A DNA stretch of 64,000 nt, taken from contig NC_063994.1 in the NCBI RefSeq assembly GCF_932276165.1, positions 1,488,001-1,552,000 on the forward strand, read 5' to 3'. This stretch comes from Plutella xylostella. Lineage: Eukaryota; Arthropoda; Insecta; Lepidoptera; Plutellidae. The position numbers and the translations under genes were made by a program. Every line of letters starts with the position of its first letter. Position 1 is the first letter of the stretch. This document shows positions 49,001 through 59,784 of the stretch, piece by piece. Below the pieces are notes generated by a model. The model did not search any database, was not told where the DNA came from, and worked only from the letters and a program-made list of their open reading frames with translations.

Positions 49001-51449
49001 CTCAGTTGCCCGAGCACAGGATTCGAAACCTCCGTTTACGTTGCGTATCGTCAAATGTCACTGTCAAAATGTAGGGCAAATTTGTTAGTTCCAAAAGTGG
49101 CATTTGTTTTTTCCATGTTAAGTGGAATTTCACCAAACGCTAAACGTATTTAGTAGCCTGTCATAATGTCTGTCTGTTAGTACAAAATGTATTTAAAATT
49201 TGATTTAAATACGTTTAGCGTTTGGTAAAAGCGACCCTTCGTGTAGATTCGAAAATAGTATCGAATCCGGTGCTCGCTGCACTCAGTTGCCCGAGCACAG
49301 GATTCGAAACCTCCGTTTACGTTGCGTATCGTCAAATGTCACTGTCAAAATGTAGGGCAAATTTGTTAGTTCCAAAAGTGGCATTTGTTTTTTCCATGTT
49401 AAGTGGAATTTCACCAAACGCTAAACGTATTTAGTAGCCTGTCATAATGTCTGTCTGTTAGTACAAAATGTATTTAAAATTTGATTTAAATACGTTTAGC
49501 GTTTGGTAAAAGCGACCCTTCGTGTAGATTCGAAAATAGTATCGAATCCTATGCTCGATACTCAGGTCCCGATTCACGGGTCCGTTATCGATATCGTATT
49601 CTACCATTCACAGGCACAGAATTTATGGCGGATCAAAATATCAGTTACGTTTATCTACGTCGACAACGGACCTACGCAGCGGTCCGGACAGGCCGAGGAC
49701 CCAGTTCACACATAATATATATTAAGTACATAAGTGTATGTAAATAATGTTATTTCCTTGTCCAGGGGGAGGCCTGAGCAGCGGCGTCATCCTCCAGCGG
49801 TTCCCCGAGGTCAACTGGGAAGATACTCCGTTCCACGAGGGCATAGAATGGGTAATGTTTGCTTCAACATAATTGTATAAAAAAAGAAAGACGTGCCTTG
49901 ATTGTGTGTGTGGAGTGTGAATGAAGATATGACAGAGGAAAGGGTAAAATGGCGTGACATGGCGCACAAAGCCGACCCTAAACAAGGAAAAGGCTAGACA
50001 GGAGAAGAAGACAGGGTGTCCCATATTAATGTGCACATCCGAAAGATGTTAAAAAGTCGCAGAATAAAAGTGGTTCAGATTGGCAACTTGTTGATCTTTC
50101 AGAGATGCACTTCAACCAGGGACACCCTGATATCATCCTGTGATCCTAGCCGTTGGAGTATGTTGGAAGAGTAAGAATTGTACTCACTGATACAAAAACT
50201 TTCGCCTTTTATAATGTTAGTGTTGAAAATCAACACCAGATGAGCACAAGGCGACCCCAATTACGTTAAACTTGTAAGAAAATAAACAGGTTTCCATACC
50301 TTTCCTCAGTATTTGGCCTCATTAACATACTATTATAATAATCGGAAGGTTTGTTTATAATTCTCTGGTTTGCATGAAAAATTTACGTGCTCAAGTATGT
50401 TACGTTTAAACCGATTTTTGCCTCAAAAGCTGGTTACGAAGTGCTCAATTGTTATCGCCTGCAATCAATATGAAGATGCTGTTACACGGCCAGGAGTAGA
50501 GCCGAGCGGGCAGAGTCGTAAGGAACTTGCGATTTTGAGAGTGTGTCACCTAGCAGTAACTCCCTCTACTCACCCTACAGTTAGCCCTACTTTCCGCTTA
50601 CCGATCCGGCTCTTCACTGGAACATATCGGCCAACAGCGCATTTACTAAACTATCATCATCATCATCAGGTCCTGGGATCCCTAATCAGGGACATAGGGC
50701 TCGAAGTGTAGATTTCCACTCTGACCGGTCCTGTGCCACGCCTTCGACTTCGTGCCAGCTCATGCCGACGGCGGCTGCTTCCTGCACGACAGTGCGACGC
50801 CACGTGGTTTTTGGCCGTCCCCTCTTTCGCTTGCAAGATGCAGGCCACTTTGTCAGGGCGATTTTGGGTGGATGGTCTTCGGATCTCCGCAGCGTATGGC
50901 CAATCCAGCTCCACTTCTTAAGCCGGATTTCGGAGTCAATTCTCCTCTGGTTACTAAACTATGCAAATTATTATTCTTCTTAGCCTTAACGTGTCCACAA
51001 CAAACTAACCTATAATACCTACCTTTCCAGCATTGGGAAACCGATGTTAGACCATTGTTTGTGGGGCTCCACCCAAGCCACTAATTTTCTGCATACGAGA
51101 ATCCCCAATCCACATTTCTCCAGCAAATGATTAACAGTTCCCCATTCCCCCTCAGTTCTGCCCACAAAGCAGGTATCTGCTTAGTGGTTCTGCCAGCTGC
51201 AAGGATGGGCGCTGTCGTTATACGAGAATCCCCTGGCCGTATTTTGATTTTCCTGTTCAGCAAAATGATTAACAGTTCCGCATTCCCCCGCAGTTCTGCC
51301 AGCCGCAGGGATGGGCGCTGTCGTCGGAGCGGCAGGAGCCCAAGTTCTACGTGTCGGTGCTGACGGACGTGGACGCCAACCGGCACTACTGCGCGTGCCT
51401 CTGCTTCAACGAGACCGTCGCCATCACGCCCACCAAGCCCGCCGACGAG
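46012..51449 (+). CDS. Sbf: Sbf / MTMR13 (SET-binding factor), first three exons
   Basis: Three exons encode the start of the uDENN domain of SBF1/SBF2-type pseudophosphatases, large DENN, GRAM, myotubularin-like and PH proteins that bind phosphoinositides and act on Rab GTPases. Exon 1, 46012-46066, begins MSRLVDYFVVVGFDHEKE. Exon 2, 49766-49851, has GVILQRFPEVNWEDTPFHEG. Exon 3, 51294-51449, has FCQPQGWALSSERQEPKFY, VLTDVDANRHYCACL. Phases are 1 then 0 and all sites are AG/GT. 99 residues are seen; the family is about 1,900-2,000 residues long, so most of the gene lies beyond the window. Intron 1 (3.7 kb) and intron 2 (1.4 kb) are full of repeats. Confidence 0.9.
46067..48120. other. First half of Sbf intron 1
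   Basis: About 2 kb of AT-rich intron. The palindromic element at 46838-46967 is the only clear structure. No coding signal. Confidence 0.45.
46838..46967. repeat. Palindromic element with about 37-bp arms
   Basis: Left arm GAATTCATAATATGATGCAG continuing into TTTTAATACTAACT; the right arm is its complement with one mismatch. Between them is (AATAAT)n. A 17-bp direct repeat TTGGCACATTCTTGAAG lies at 46821-46837, directly against the left arm, and again at 46993-47009, about 25 bp beyond the right arm. Confidence 0.6.
48121..48237. mobile_element. MITE with GGTTTCGTTATCGAC ends
   Basis: Inverted ends GGTTTCGTTATCGACATCG and the complement of CCGTCGATAACGAACC enclose GCGCCGTATTTATGG, GCGATATAGTGACGTTTAT. 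The same words are found at 60-235, so this is a better-preserved member of that family. Confidence 0.6.
48257..48660 (+). other. Unidentified ORF-like stretch in Sbf intron 1
   Basis: An open frame of about 78 codons (48419-48655) with hydrophobic and acidic composition. I recognise no domain. It sits between MITEs, has no splice context and is probably chance or a degraded element. Confidence 0.2.
48731..49560. repeat. Three tandem 281-bp units, each a MITE with nested palindromes
   Basis: Unit period 281 bp. Each unit starts GAGCACAGGATTCGAAACC and ends near ATCGAATCCGGTGCTC, giving outer inverted repeats. Inside it has ACCAAACGCTAAACGTATTT facing AAATACGTTTAGCGTTTGGT. Units 2 and 3 are almost identical; unit 1 differs by small gaps and unit 3 ends degenerately. 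A constant linker (GCTGCACTCAGTTGCCC) joins units. The short frames inside simply repeat and are not genes. Confidence 0.88.
49579..49674. mobile_element. 96-bp MITE with GGTCCGTTATCGA ends
   Basis: Ends GGTCCGTTATCGATATCG and the complement of CTACGTCGACAACGGACC. The internal ATTTATGGCGGATCAAAATA and TTACGTTTATC tie it to the family at 48121-48237. It directly follows the 281-bp array. Confidence 0.6.
49896..49993 (+). pseudogene. RTE-type ORF end relic
   Basis: About 30 codons reading VNEDMTEERVKWRDMAHKAD, then a stop. This resembles the last residues of RTE-clade ORFs (compare RAKWREKTRKADP at the end of the LINE at 3223). The rest is missing. Confidence 0.5.
50012..50134. mobile_element. 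Short element with CAGGGTGTCCC ends
   Basis: CAGGGTGTCCCATATT at the left and the complement CAGGGTGTCCCTGGTT at the right; the interior shows no coding. Mariner-like by its ends; a target duplication is not clear. Confidence 0.5.
50655..50950 (-). mobile_element. 5'-truncated LINE 3' end with ATGn tail
   Basis: Flanked by the 12-bp duplication TTACTAAACTAT (50643-50654, 50951-50962). The minus strand encodes the RT C-terminus (WIGHTLRRSEDHPPKIAL, KRKRGRPKTTWRR, AQDRSEWKS) and ends in a GAT microsatellite. A truncated insertion of the RTE/nuclease-RT type common in moths. Confidence 0.85.
51112..51240 (+). repeat. Echoes of the Sbf exon 3 acceptor and exon start
   Basis: The block GATTAACAGTTCCNCATTCC, CCCNCAGTTCTGCC before exon 3 (51268-51300) occurs once before, at about 51130-51160. 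A further copy of the exon start (GTTCTGCCAGCTGCAAGGAT GGGCGCTGTCGT) is at 51187-51217. TACGAGAATCCCC marks the unit edge at 51095 and 51221. Only the last acceptor leads into the full open exon. Confidence 0.75.
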
Positions 51450-51542
51450 GTGAGCTTCCAAACCCCTTCTTCTTTAACCAAGAGCAAACATTTGAAAACA
51501 AATACTTAAAGCTAAGCTAACATAGAGTCGGCCTTATTACTT

Positions 51543-51765
51543 AAACCAATCTCTATGGTTGAGGCCTACGTCCAGCAGTAGGCTGGTATAGCCTAAAACC
51601 TACTTCACACAGTGTTTAGTGCGAGTGTTAAGTAGGCGTACATTGCTGGGCTTGTTGTTTAGCATTTGCAAAACTTTTGAATCTGCCATACGTACGTCTA
51701 CTTAACACTCGCACTAAACAGTAGGCTTTAAGCTATAGCAGTCCACAGCTGGACGTAGGCGTCTA
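51543..51765. mobile_element. Palindromic MITE inside facing LINE-tail copies
   Basis: Inner inverted repeat: GTTTAGTGCGAGTGTTAAGTAGG (51610-51632) and its complement around 51695-51715, with TAC/GTAC edges. It is enclosed by GGCCTACGTCCAGCAGTAGG on the left and the facing complement (CAGTCCACAGCTGGACGTAGGC) on the right, both from the RTE-tail family. Confidence 0.6.
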
Positions 51766-51929
51766 CCAAAACACCATGCCCCATGATGATGACGGCATCC
51801 GTGCCGGCCTCGCCGAACCAAAGGTCGGTTGGAAGAAATAACTTCTTGGCTATAAGCCCGCCTTTGTATACATTTTTTGTATACGTTTCAGTATTCCGAC
51901 TTACTTTTTGGTAACTAAAAAGTTACCTA

Positions 51930-53110
51930 TTTGTTGATGTTAATATTAATATGCATACGTCAGCTCTAATCATCTTATGCAACCTTCTTTATCTTGTCAG
52001 AGATATAATATTACTTAACGTTAACTATTGTCTAATTGCCCTTATCAATGTAGATTACTTTACCAATCATGTTTTTATTGTATTCTTCAGAGCTTTGATT
52101 ATTATGGGTGCGATAAAAGAATACGTATTACAAAGTTATCGATAATATCGGAATTCTTCATAATGATTTCAAGTATAGCAAGTGCTGTTAGGATTCTAGG
52201 TGCAACATGCAGTCTTTCCTGTTTAGGTCCAGTCGTTAAAGATCTAGAAATAGCATAAACCTCCGAGATGTTGGGTAGCTTGCAACTAGATAGATTGGTT
52301 ATTTTCTAATCAGAAGCTTATCGGTTTTCACTCAGTACCTGTAGTTGAATATTTCAATGGCAATTACGATGCAAATATTGCTTACCTATCTGAATACGAA
52401 CGCAGCTTTTCTACGGCCTTATCATCAAAACTTAGACCTGCACACACATGATAAACGCTGCCAAGGAACTAAATTGGACAAAACACCCGTTAAACGTGGT
52501 CTCTACAAATTATTTTGTCACTTAAATATGACACCAACAGGAACCAAAACATACTGTGTAATGGTTATCGACAATCTGGCTGTTATATTTAAAGTTCTTC
52601 AAACAAATTCATATGTATTTTTTTACGTCTACGAAAAAAATGTTTTCCTTACGAATAGCGTGCCAGTCGACCGTTTTAGATGGTTATCTTATTAAATAGT
52701 AGTGAAATATTATAGGTACAGTTCGGTGAACCCATTCATGCACGGTGCACTATAAATGTCTTGTACAGAAGCAATCAATACTTGCTACTTCAAATCCTGG
52801 GCACGCGTTATTGTTCTTTATAAAGTATTTTGTATAATTTTTCCATTCTTAGTTCTTTCATTGTTTTCGGACTGTTTCAAATTGGAAGTAGTGGTACAGA
52901 TTTTTCAAGTAACAATAACTAAACGTACGTTTGTCTTGTTTAAATGTATCCACTTATTTTTGTCTCTTCGTCTGACTAGCAATTATTGGCTTCTGAAAAT
53001 CTATCAGGGAGCGTGACTTTGATCCATAAATCGAACTATAAATAATCAACATAGCTTGAAATATTAAAATAAATACCACAAATGTCCAATCATTTCATTA
53101 TAGTAAGACC
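51930..53110 (+). other. Region with scattered open stretches, unidentified
   Basis: Short open frames in all three + frames (for example 51951-52145, 52345-52695, 52756-53016) are separated by stops. Some read like protein (EYFNGNYDANIAYLSEYERS) but match nothing I know. It could be a decayed gene or mobile element. Confidence 0.2.
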
Positions 53111-53689
53111 ATACTGTTCATTTTGTATATCCGAACCGCTTATAGAATCTAAAGCTTCCGAACAGTGGGTTACTACCACCGAACATTAGCAATACACAAT
53201 CCTTAAGTAGCGTTGCTCGTAAAATCGTCGTTGTAAAATCTGACGTAGCTTTTACGGATCTGACAGATGTTTGACACGATAGCGACGCTGTTAATTTGTC
53301 GGTGGTGCTACGGTAGCCGTTCGTATTTTTCCAAATACCTACGACTATAGACATTCTCCATTTGGCACTTGTTATGGCAATAACTATGCAGTCAGTAGAG
53401 CATGGAATACTCGTACCTGCTCTTTCTTGTCCGTCAACTGATTATGTCTGCTTTCTTTCTTTTTCCTCTTTTTGTTTAAACATAAACTGTACTTAGGGTG
53501 GCTTGCACCACCGGCTGCACGAACCCTAAATGGAGATTATAATCTATTGCTGCCACTTTGTCATTGGATTATCATTTATCATAGTGAATAAATAACAGGG
53601 TGTACATGCCTATCTAAGCCAGAGCCAGAGGGACAAAAAGTCACGAAAGACTGGGCATTATGCACTTGGCTTTGTAAATTTTTCAGACA

Positions 53690-55073
53690 TCCCAACTAAC
53701 ATCGTAGCGTTAAAAAAACTCTCATATAACTTGTATAATGGTTCCACTCGAAAATTAAAGTGTTAAGACATAGCTGTATAAGAGTGTAGGAGAGTGCTCT
53801 AACTCACTTATAACCACGAAAGAGGCCCACGATTTTGAGAGTAAAGGCTTTAGAAAGCCTGTAGTACGGTGTCATTGAAGTGTTTAAGTTATAGAAAGCC
53901 TGTAGTACGGTGTCATTGAAGTGCTAAAGTTACTATTGAAGAGCGTTTAATCACTCTCAGCTAGAACTTTTACCGGTATAGTTGTGGTTGTAGAATGGTT
54001 ATTTGACTCCCTGACTCTTATTTGTTTGGTAAAAAAGGGTTAAGTGAGTATGTTACCGTTTTTCGAATACACTTTTACCATACAAGATGTATGTCTTTGA
54101 AAATAATAGTGTCAACAGCAATCATACGCGACAGTATTAGAGTGACAGTATTGATTAATACTAAATAAAAGTAAATATAATATATTAACTTGACTTAACA
54201 TGTTTTGTGAATTGAAAATAATATGCCATTGTAATTTTACTGTAATGTATACCATATTTCCCACCTCAATTTTAATGCGCTCCGAATTTATTAAGGATTT
54301 CAAATGAAACATAAGTAAATATAAAATAGACGACTCAATTTTGTATTTTTTTGTATCCTTACTGTATGTCCATTAGTTTCATAAATCGATTGGCATGACT
54401 GAAATGACAAAATTCACATAAATAAGTAAGTATTTTAAAGCAAAATATTGTTTATCCCAGCAATTTATAGGTTAGGTCGCCAATGCAAATGGCGAACTTA
54501 CATTTAAGACATATAGACTCACCTAAGTCATCTTTTACACTTTTTGAAATATAATACCCTTAGCCAAGGGTATTATGCAGTTTTAGTCGATCCGCACAGT
54601 CTTGCTTAACACCGTTACTTTTACAGTCTACTTGCCAAACGCAATAAGCGTAAGTTAAGTTAACCTTAAAGATTAAAACTGCATTGTTGAGTTTTCCAAC
54701 ACTGTAAGAATCTTGTCTTACTGCACTCTTGACAAAATCTCTTTTGTAACCAATTCCTGCAGCCTAAAGTCAATATGACACCTAAAGATTTATATAAGTA
54801 TTAAAGGAAACCACTTAACAACCATAAGTGTTAACAAGTGTCAGTGAGCACTCTTGTATAGCTTTAGGTTCTAGAAACAGTTTAAACCTATAACATCTTA
54901 ATTATAATTGCTTCGACTAATACCATTTTAACACTTAAACCTGCTGTTAACACTAATTTCGTTTTTTAACTCATCTTTATCGCTTTATGTTAGAACTGAG
55001 ATAATTATAACACAGTTATACAGGTTAAAGTTATAAAAATAGCTGTAACTGAGGGTAAAATGTTTGTTGGGAT
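53690..55073. mobile_element. Possible 1.4 kb non-autonomous DNA element
   Basis: CCCAACTAACATCG at the left faces ATGTTTGTTGGG at the right. Between them are many AAGTGTTAA / TTAACACTT words in both orientations, a subterminal-repeat pattern. A 38-bp tandem copy (AGAAAGCCTGTAGTACGGTG, TCATTGAAGTG) lies at 53851-53932. There is no coding and no clear target duplication. Confidence 0.35.
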
Positions 55074-55330
55074 ACTTTCTTACATTGTTTATCTTTCTAG
55101 GTCAGCTCGATTTTTCAGCATTTTGCACTGAAAGTATTAGAATTTGTCTTTTTGTTAAATTAGTAGCTTACACACTTCACCTGAAAGATGACGGCAACTA
55201 GCCTTTTGTTTCATAAATTTTCATGTATTTTAACGTATTTGTAAGTACTACAGCGGACTAAATAGTAAAAAATATTAAACTGTATTATGATCAACCACGC
55301 CACTGTGGATGCGATCTTTGTGGCGTGCTT

Positions 55331-55395
55331 TGGGAGAGGCCTACGTCCAGCAGTGGACTGCTATAGGCTGATGATGATTATGATGATGATGATCC
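55331..55395 (+). repeat. RTE-type LINE tail with GATn
   Basis: GGGAGAGGCCTACGTCCAGC, AGTGGACTGCTATAGGCTGA then (TGATGAT)n: the 3' tail of a widespread lepidopteran LINE, with no coding part left. Confidence 0.65.
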
Positions 55396-56456
55396 ACCAA
55401 CAGATACTACCTACCTGCTGGACATAGGTACGATCCGAGCGAGTAGATCCACTCGAAGAGCGTCAAAAGCCTTTCTTACCCAATCGATATAGCTTATCTT
55501 AATCTTAGCTTAATCCCACTTATTAGAATTTAAACCCACACTGCGATACACCGAAAATATACCTAATATTAAACATAAAACGTTTGCCCCTTTTTGATCT
55601 TCGAAACAATTCCTAAGAAACAAGAGATTGCGTCCATAAATAATGCCACAACTTATAAACAGAAACTCCCAAAAGTGTACTTCCGCCCTTTCCAAGTAAA
55701 GTAGGTAGGTAGAGTTTTATTTACGGGTTATTAAATTATTCGCTTCCGCCCCTGGAGGGTTACTCTATCTATACTGACGAAAAACGAGAGCTGTCGTGCA
55801 ATTGGCACGTTTAATACAACGAGATAGAGTCGTGGCCGTTATATAGAGTGACCCCCTGTGCCGGTGTGGTGGAGACCTGCGCCCGCGACGATTCGCTCCC
55901 CGTCGCTCCCCGTCGCTAAACTTCGCTCCCTGTCGTCTACCTGTACGCGTGACTAGTAATACGAAACTAGTAGTGGGTCGGCGCTTAGTGTTAGGCGGAG
56001 CGGTGAAATACGACATACACAAAAGCAGAAACTTGCCATAAAATCGGCACAATATGGTAAAATAATAGTTTAATAATTTAATAATTTTATTTATTAAACC
56101 AATTACAAAGTACAGATGTGTTGAGTATTGCCATCTGAACTAGAATATAATTCTGTATTTCAGAGGACAGACTCTTCCAATTAGGGCACTTATTGGTAAT
56201 TACAAGCATTGGTACTAGGTATGTTATATTCTTAATATTACTATACTAACATGCAAACTATGCTAAAATTACTGTAAAACATGAGGTAAAACAGGGGATA
56301 TTAAATTTAAGTAATATTGTTAACACAATTATAAACATTAATATTTGGAAATATGCAAGTGGCAAGAAATAACTTAGAAAAACATGATTTACTTACTTAA
56401 ATAAGTACTTTACAAATAAAAATTCATAACAAATAAATATAATAAAAATACCTTAC

Positions 56457-59400
56457 TCACTGCTGGACTTCTAGTATTAATTCAGTATGGGAATATGTTA
56501 GGTCTAAAAGATAATTTACAATAGTTTTTTTTGCGCTAGATTTAAGAAGACTATGGATAGAAATAATTTTATTGATTTTATTGTAAATATAGGGGCCAAG
56601 AAAAGGAAAAAACCTATGAGCGAAAGAAGTATTAGAGTGATCGGGCTGACATACCTGGTAATTTCTTCTTTTGGAGTTGAGTTTTTTAATAAAGGGCGTT
56701 AAAGAGCGTTGCTTTAAAATTAAATTAAGAATAAAAAGTTTTCGAACTGAAAGAACTTGGCAGTGTCCGTAAAGTAGCTGCGTGGAATAGAAAAAGTTTT
56801 TAAAAGTGCATACCTTAAGGACAGCTCTTTGTGCAATTTCAAGTGGTAGGAGATTAGTTTTCGGTGCTCCACCCCAAGATGTTATGCAGTAAGTGAGAAG
56901 TGATTGGCATAGGGAATAATACAATCTTTTTAAAATATGAGGATCTGCAATATTTCTCAGGTTTTTAAAAATAAAAATAAGTTTACGGACTCTACTGGAT
57001 AATAAATTAATGTGTGGTTTGAAGTTAAGATGTTGATCTATGACTATGCCCAAATATTTGATAGATGAAGTTCTCTGTAATGATGTGCAGTTACAATTTA
57101 CAGACAAATTGTAAGATTGACAGCTGTGAGCTGTAAGGGAGTATGTCATATCTGGTTGAGTGTTCGAGCGAATGGAAAATGTTAAAAATTTTGTTTTGTC
57201 TGCATTTAATGTTAAGAAGTTCTTTTGTAACCAATTCGAGATCATATCAAGACCCATTTGAGCAGCAGAAAAAACCTCATCCCATTTATCGGCAGAGAAA
57301 AGGAGGGCAGTGTCGTCAGCATACGTAATGATGGTGCCTTGGGGAGGTTTGAGAGAGCAGAGGTCATTTATGTAGATGAGGAAAAGTGTAGGGCCCAAAA
57401 TACTGCCTTGTGGGACTCCAAAACCTTGGCCCGCAGGCAGCTCACCACTCAAATGAGATCCGATTTTAACAGTCTGAGTCCTGTCGGTTAAGTAGTCCTT
57501 GAAAAGATCTAACTGTACACCTCTTATGCCAATACTTTCAAGTTTTAGTATTAGGATGGGAACAGAGACCGTGTCGAAAGCTTTAGCTAAATCCAAGAAG
57601 ATACCAATTATCTTTTTTCTTTTGTCAAGTTTATTTGAGACATAATTTGTTAATGTCAGGACGGCATCATCAGTTGATTTTCCATTACGAAAACCAAATT
57701 GATTGTCTGAAAGTATTTTATTATGTTCTAAATATTTAGTAAGTCTAGTATTTATAATTTTTTCTAATAATTTTGAGATAGAGGGAAGTATAGAGATAGG
57801 CCTGTAGTTCTCCACACGGTCCCTGATCCCTCCTTTATGTATAGGTATAATCACTGATTTTTTGAGCATAGTTGGAAAAATACCCTGTGTGAGGCAAAGG
57901 TTAAATATGTGAACGAGTGGCGGTATCAGTGTAGTTTTATTTTGTTTAATAATTATGTTCGATATTTGGTCCACTCCCACAGAGCAAACACTTTTTAAGG
58001 AAATGATCAACGATTCTAACTCATCATAGGTAGTTTCTATAAGTCCAAAAGAGAGTAGACTATTTTTGTTGGTTTTATAATGGAGTTCATTAAAATCCGC
58101 ATTATGAATTTTATCTGCAAGTGTCTTCCCAACATAACTAAAGTACTGATTTACTTGATCCACAGCTTTGTCGGGAGAGGGAGCCAGCGAGAGCAGTTCA
58201 TTACAACAGTTTTTTGGTTTAACGGTGGAGGTTACAGATTTAATAACATTCCAAATCTTTTTATTATTATTCCCAGCTTTATCCAGCAAAGATTTTTCAT
58301 ATTGAATCCTAATTCTTTTTAGAAGAGAGTTGCAAAAGTTTCTATATCTTCTGTATATTGCTTGAGCCACAAGATCAGAAGGAGATTTATTGGCTTTAGA
58401 ATGAAGTCGATCCCGGTTTCTTATGCACCTCAATAGACCGGGCGTTACCCAAGGTTTAATGGTTTTTTTACGACAAGGGATATTTTTCACTTTGGTATTG
58501 TTTATAATTACAGATTGAACACATTTTATTAGGTAATTTAAAGATAGATTCGGATCAGTGCAATCATAAATATAGTCTAGGTTTATGAGCTCTAGGTCAG
58601 AGGAAATTTTACTATAGTTATAGTTTACTTGTGTCTTAGGTGGATGGAATCTTTTTAGCTCATTAGTTAGGAATAGAAGCACGGCCTTATGATCAGTAAG
58701 CGTTGTTTGGGGCACCAAGGTAACCGCTGGGGCATTCGTTTTTAAGAACGAGTGGTCCAGACATGACTTACTTTGATCTCTCGTAACGAACGTGTGCGTA
58801 GGTAGTAGTCCGTGCGAAGCCAATAGATTTAAGTATGAGCTAGAGTCGGAAGTAAGACTATCAGGCGCGATATCTATGTTAATATCACCGATAATTACAA
58901 TGTTTTTAAAGGATGACAAGTTATCTAAAACATTGTTTAAAGAGATAAGAAAAGTATCGATATTTTTGAATGAGGGGGAACGGTAAATTGATATAATTGC
59001 TACATCATTAAACTTTAAAACTAAGCAGTTCCCTTGATTAAATAAAGGTTCTTGAACAGAGGGTCTCAAATTATTTTTAACATAAACAACCACCCCTTCA
59101 TTTTGGTTCGAAACATTTTTTGTGACATAGTGGTCATAATTATCAATAATTGGAATATTAGGACAACATGATAACCAGCACTCAGTTAATACTAATATAT
59201 CCAATTTAATGTCAATTTGCTCTAGAAGTGCTAAGAAACCGTGAAAGTTACAACCAATACTACGGACATTTTGTGTTAAAATTGAGAATGAGTTTAGATT
59301 GGTTGGCATAAGGCCTTTGCAATCAGAAGCATTACAAACATAGGCAGAAGATACCGAAACTTGATCTATTTCTTCAACAAGTTTATTAAAATCAGCGAAT

Positions 59401-59471
59401 TTAAAAGATAGAATTAACCATGAAGTTCCAGTAGGATGTTTGTAAAAGTTCCTTCGAAAAGCGAGCTTCAC
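56457..59471 (-). CDS. LINE ORF2: endonuclease and reverse transcriptase
   Basis: 1,004 residues with no internal stop. Endonuclease: SILTQNVRSI, LVLTECWLS, NEGVVVYVKN, IIGDINID and TDHKAVLL. Reverse transcriptase: KKSVIIPIHKGG, NYRPISILPSISKLLEKII, DNQFGFRNGKSTDDAV, GIFLDLAKAFDTV, GVPQGSILGPTLFLIYINDL and ITYADDTALLF (YADD). The C-terminal thumb has a SWGGA motif. The catalytic set looks complete, so ORF2 could be functional even though the element's 5' end is gone. Inserted antisense to Sbf in its intron. Confidence 0.9.
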   Translation of the reverse strand: MKLAFRRNFYKHPTGTSWLILSFKFADFNKLVEEIDQVSVSSAYVCNASDCKGLMPTNLNSFSILTQNVRSIGCNFHGFLALLEQIDIKLDILVLTECWLSCCPNIPIIDNYDHYVTKNVSNQNEGVVVYVKNNLRPSVQEPLFNQGNCLVLKFNDVAIISIYRSPSFKNIDTFLISLNNVLDNLSSFKNIVIIGDINIDIAPDSLTSDSSSYLNLLASHGLLPTHTFVTRDQSKSCLDHSFLKTNAPAVTLVPQTTLTDHKAVLLFLTNELKRFHPPKTQVNYNYSKISSDLELINLDYIYDCTDPNLSLNYLIKCVQSVIINNTKVKNIPCRKKTIKPWVTPGLLRCIRNRDRLHSKANKSPSDLVAQAIYRRYRNFCNSLLKRIRIQYEKSLLDKAGNNNKKIWNVIKSVTSTVKPKNCCNELLSLAPSPDKAVDQVNQYFSYVGKTLADKIHNADFNELHYKTNKNSLLSFGLIETTYDELESLIISLKSVCSVGVDQISNIIIKQNKTTLIPPLVHIFNLCLTQGIFPTMLKKSVIIPIHKGGIRDRVENYRPISILPSISKLLEKIINTRLTKYLEHNKILSDNQFGFRNGKSTDDAVLTLTNYVSNKLDKRKKIIGIFLDLAKAFDTVSVPILILKLESIGIRGVQLDLFKDYLTDRTQTVKIGSHLSGELPAGQGFGVPQGSILGPTLFLIYINDLCSLKPPQGTIITYADDTALLFSADKWDEVFSAAQMGLDMISNWLQKNFLTLNADKTKFLTFSIRSNTQPDMTYSLTAHSCQSYNLSVNCNCTSLQRTSSIKYLGIVIDQHLNFKPHINLLSSRVRKLIFIFKNLRNIADPHILKRLYYSLCQSLLTYCITSWGGAPKTNLLPLEIAQRAVLKVCTFKNFFYSTQLLYGHCQVLSVRKLFILNLILKQRSLTPFIKKLNSKRRNYQVCQPDHSNTSFAHRFFPFLGPYIYNKINKIISIHSLLKSSAKKTIVNYLLDLTYSHTELILEVQQ

Positions 59472-59784
59472 TCGTCGATGAAAAATCTTTAATAAAACAA
59501 AAATGCAAATAGTTCAAGCTATCATGTAGATGGGTGAAAGTGAGTAATACTGTGCTTAAAGTTAGACTAGATGGTAGTGAGAGGTATGTGATTATTTGTG
59601 TTGGGCAAATAACAAAATCAATATTACAATTTAGAGAATTAGAGATAATTAAGCAAAATTCATAATTCACATGCATTAACATTAATAGTGAAGAAACAAT
59701 GAAAATGGTACAGAAAAAAATCATTACATAATGTTGCATAATTACAACTACAAACAACATGCAGAGTATATAAACCAGCTCTAG

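Noticed and set aside
48731..49560. CRISPR-like regular repetition
   Set aside because: Units are 281 bp and contiguous with no unique spacers, in eukaryotic intron DNA.
48941..49715. Three similar 70-codon frames spaced 281 bp apart
   Set aside because: They repeat because the DNA is a tandem MITE array; each spans inverted repeats and has no coding signature.
55880..55940. Short repeats of CGCTCCCCGT
   Set aside because: Two or three degenerate units only; a minor minisatellite without other features.
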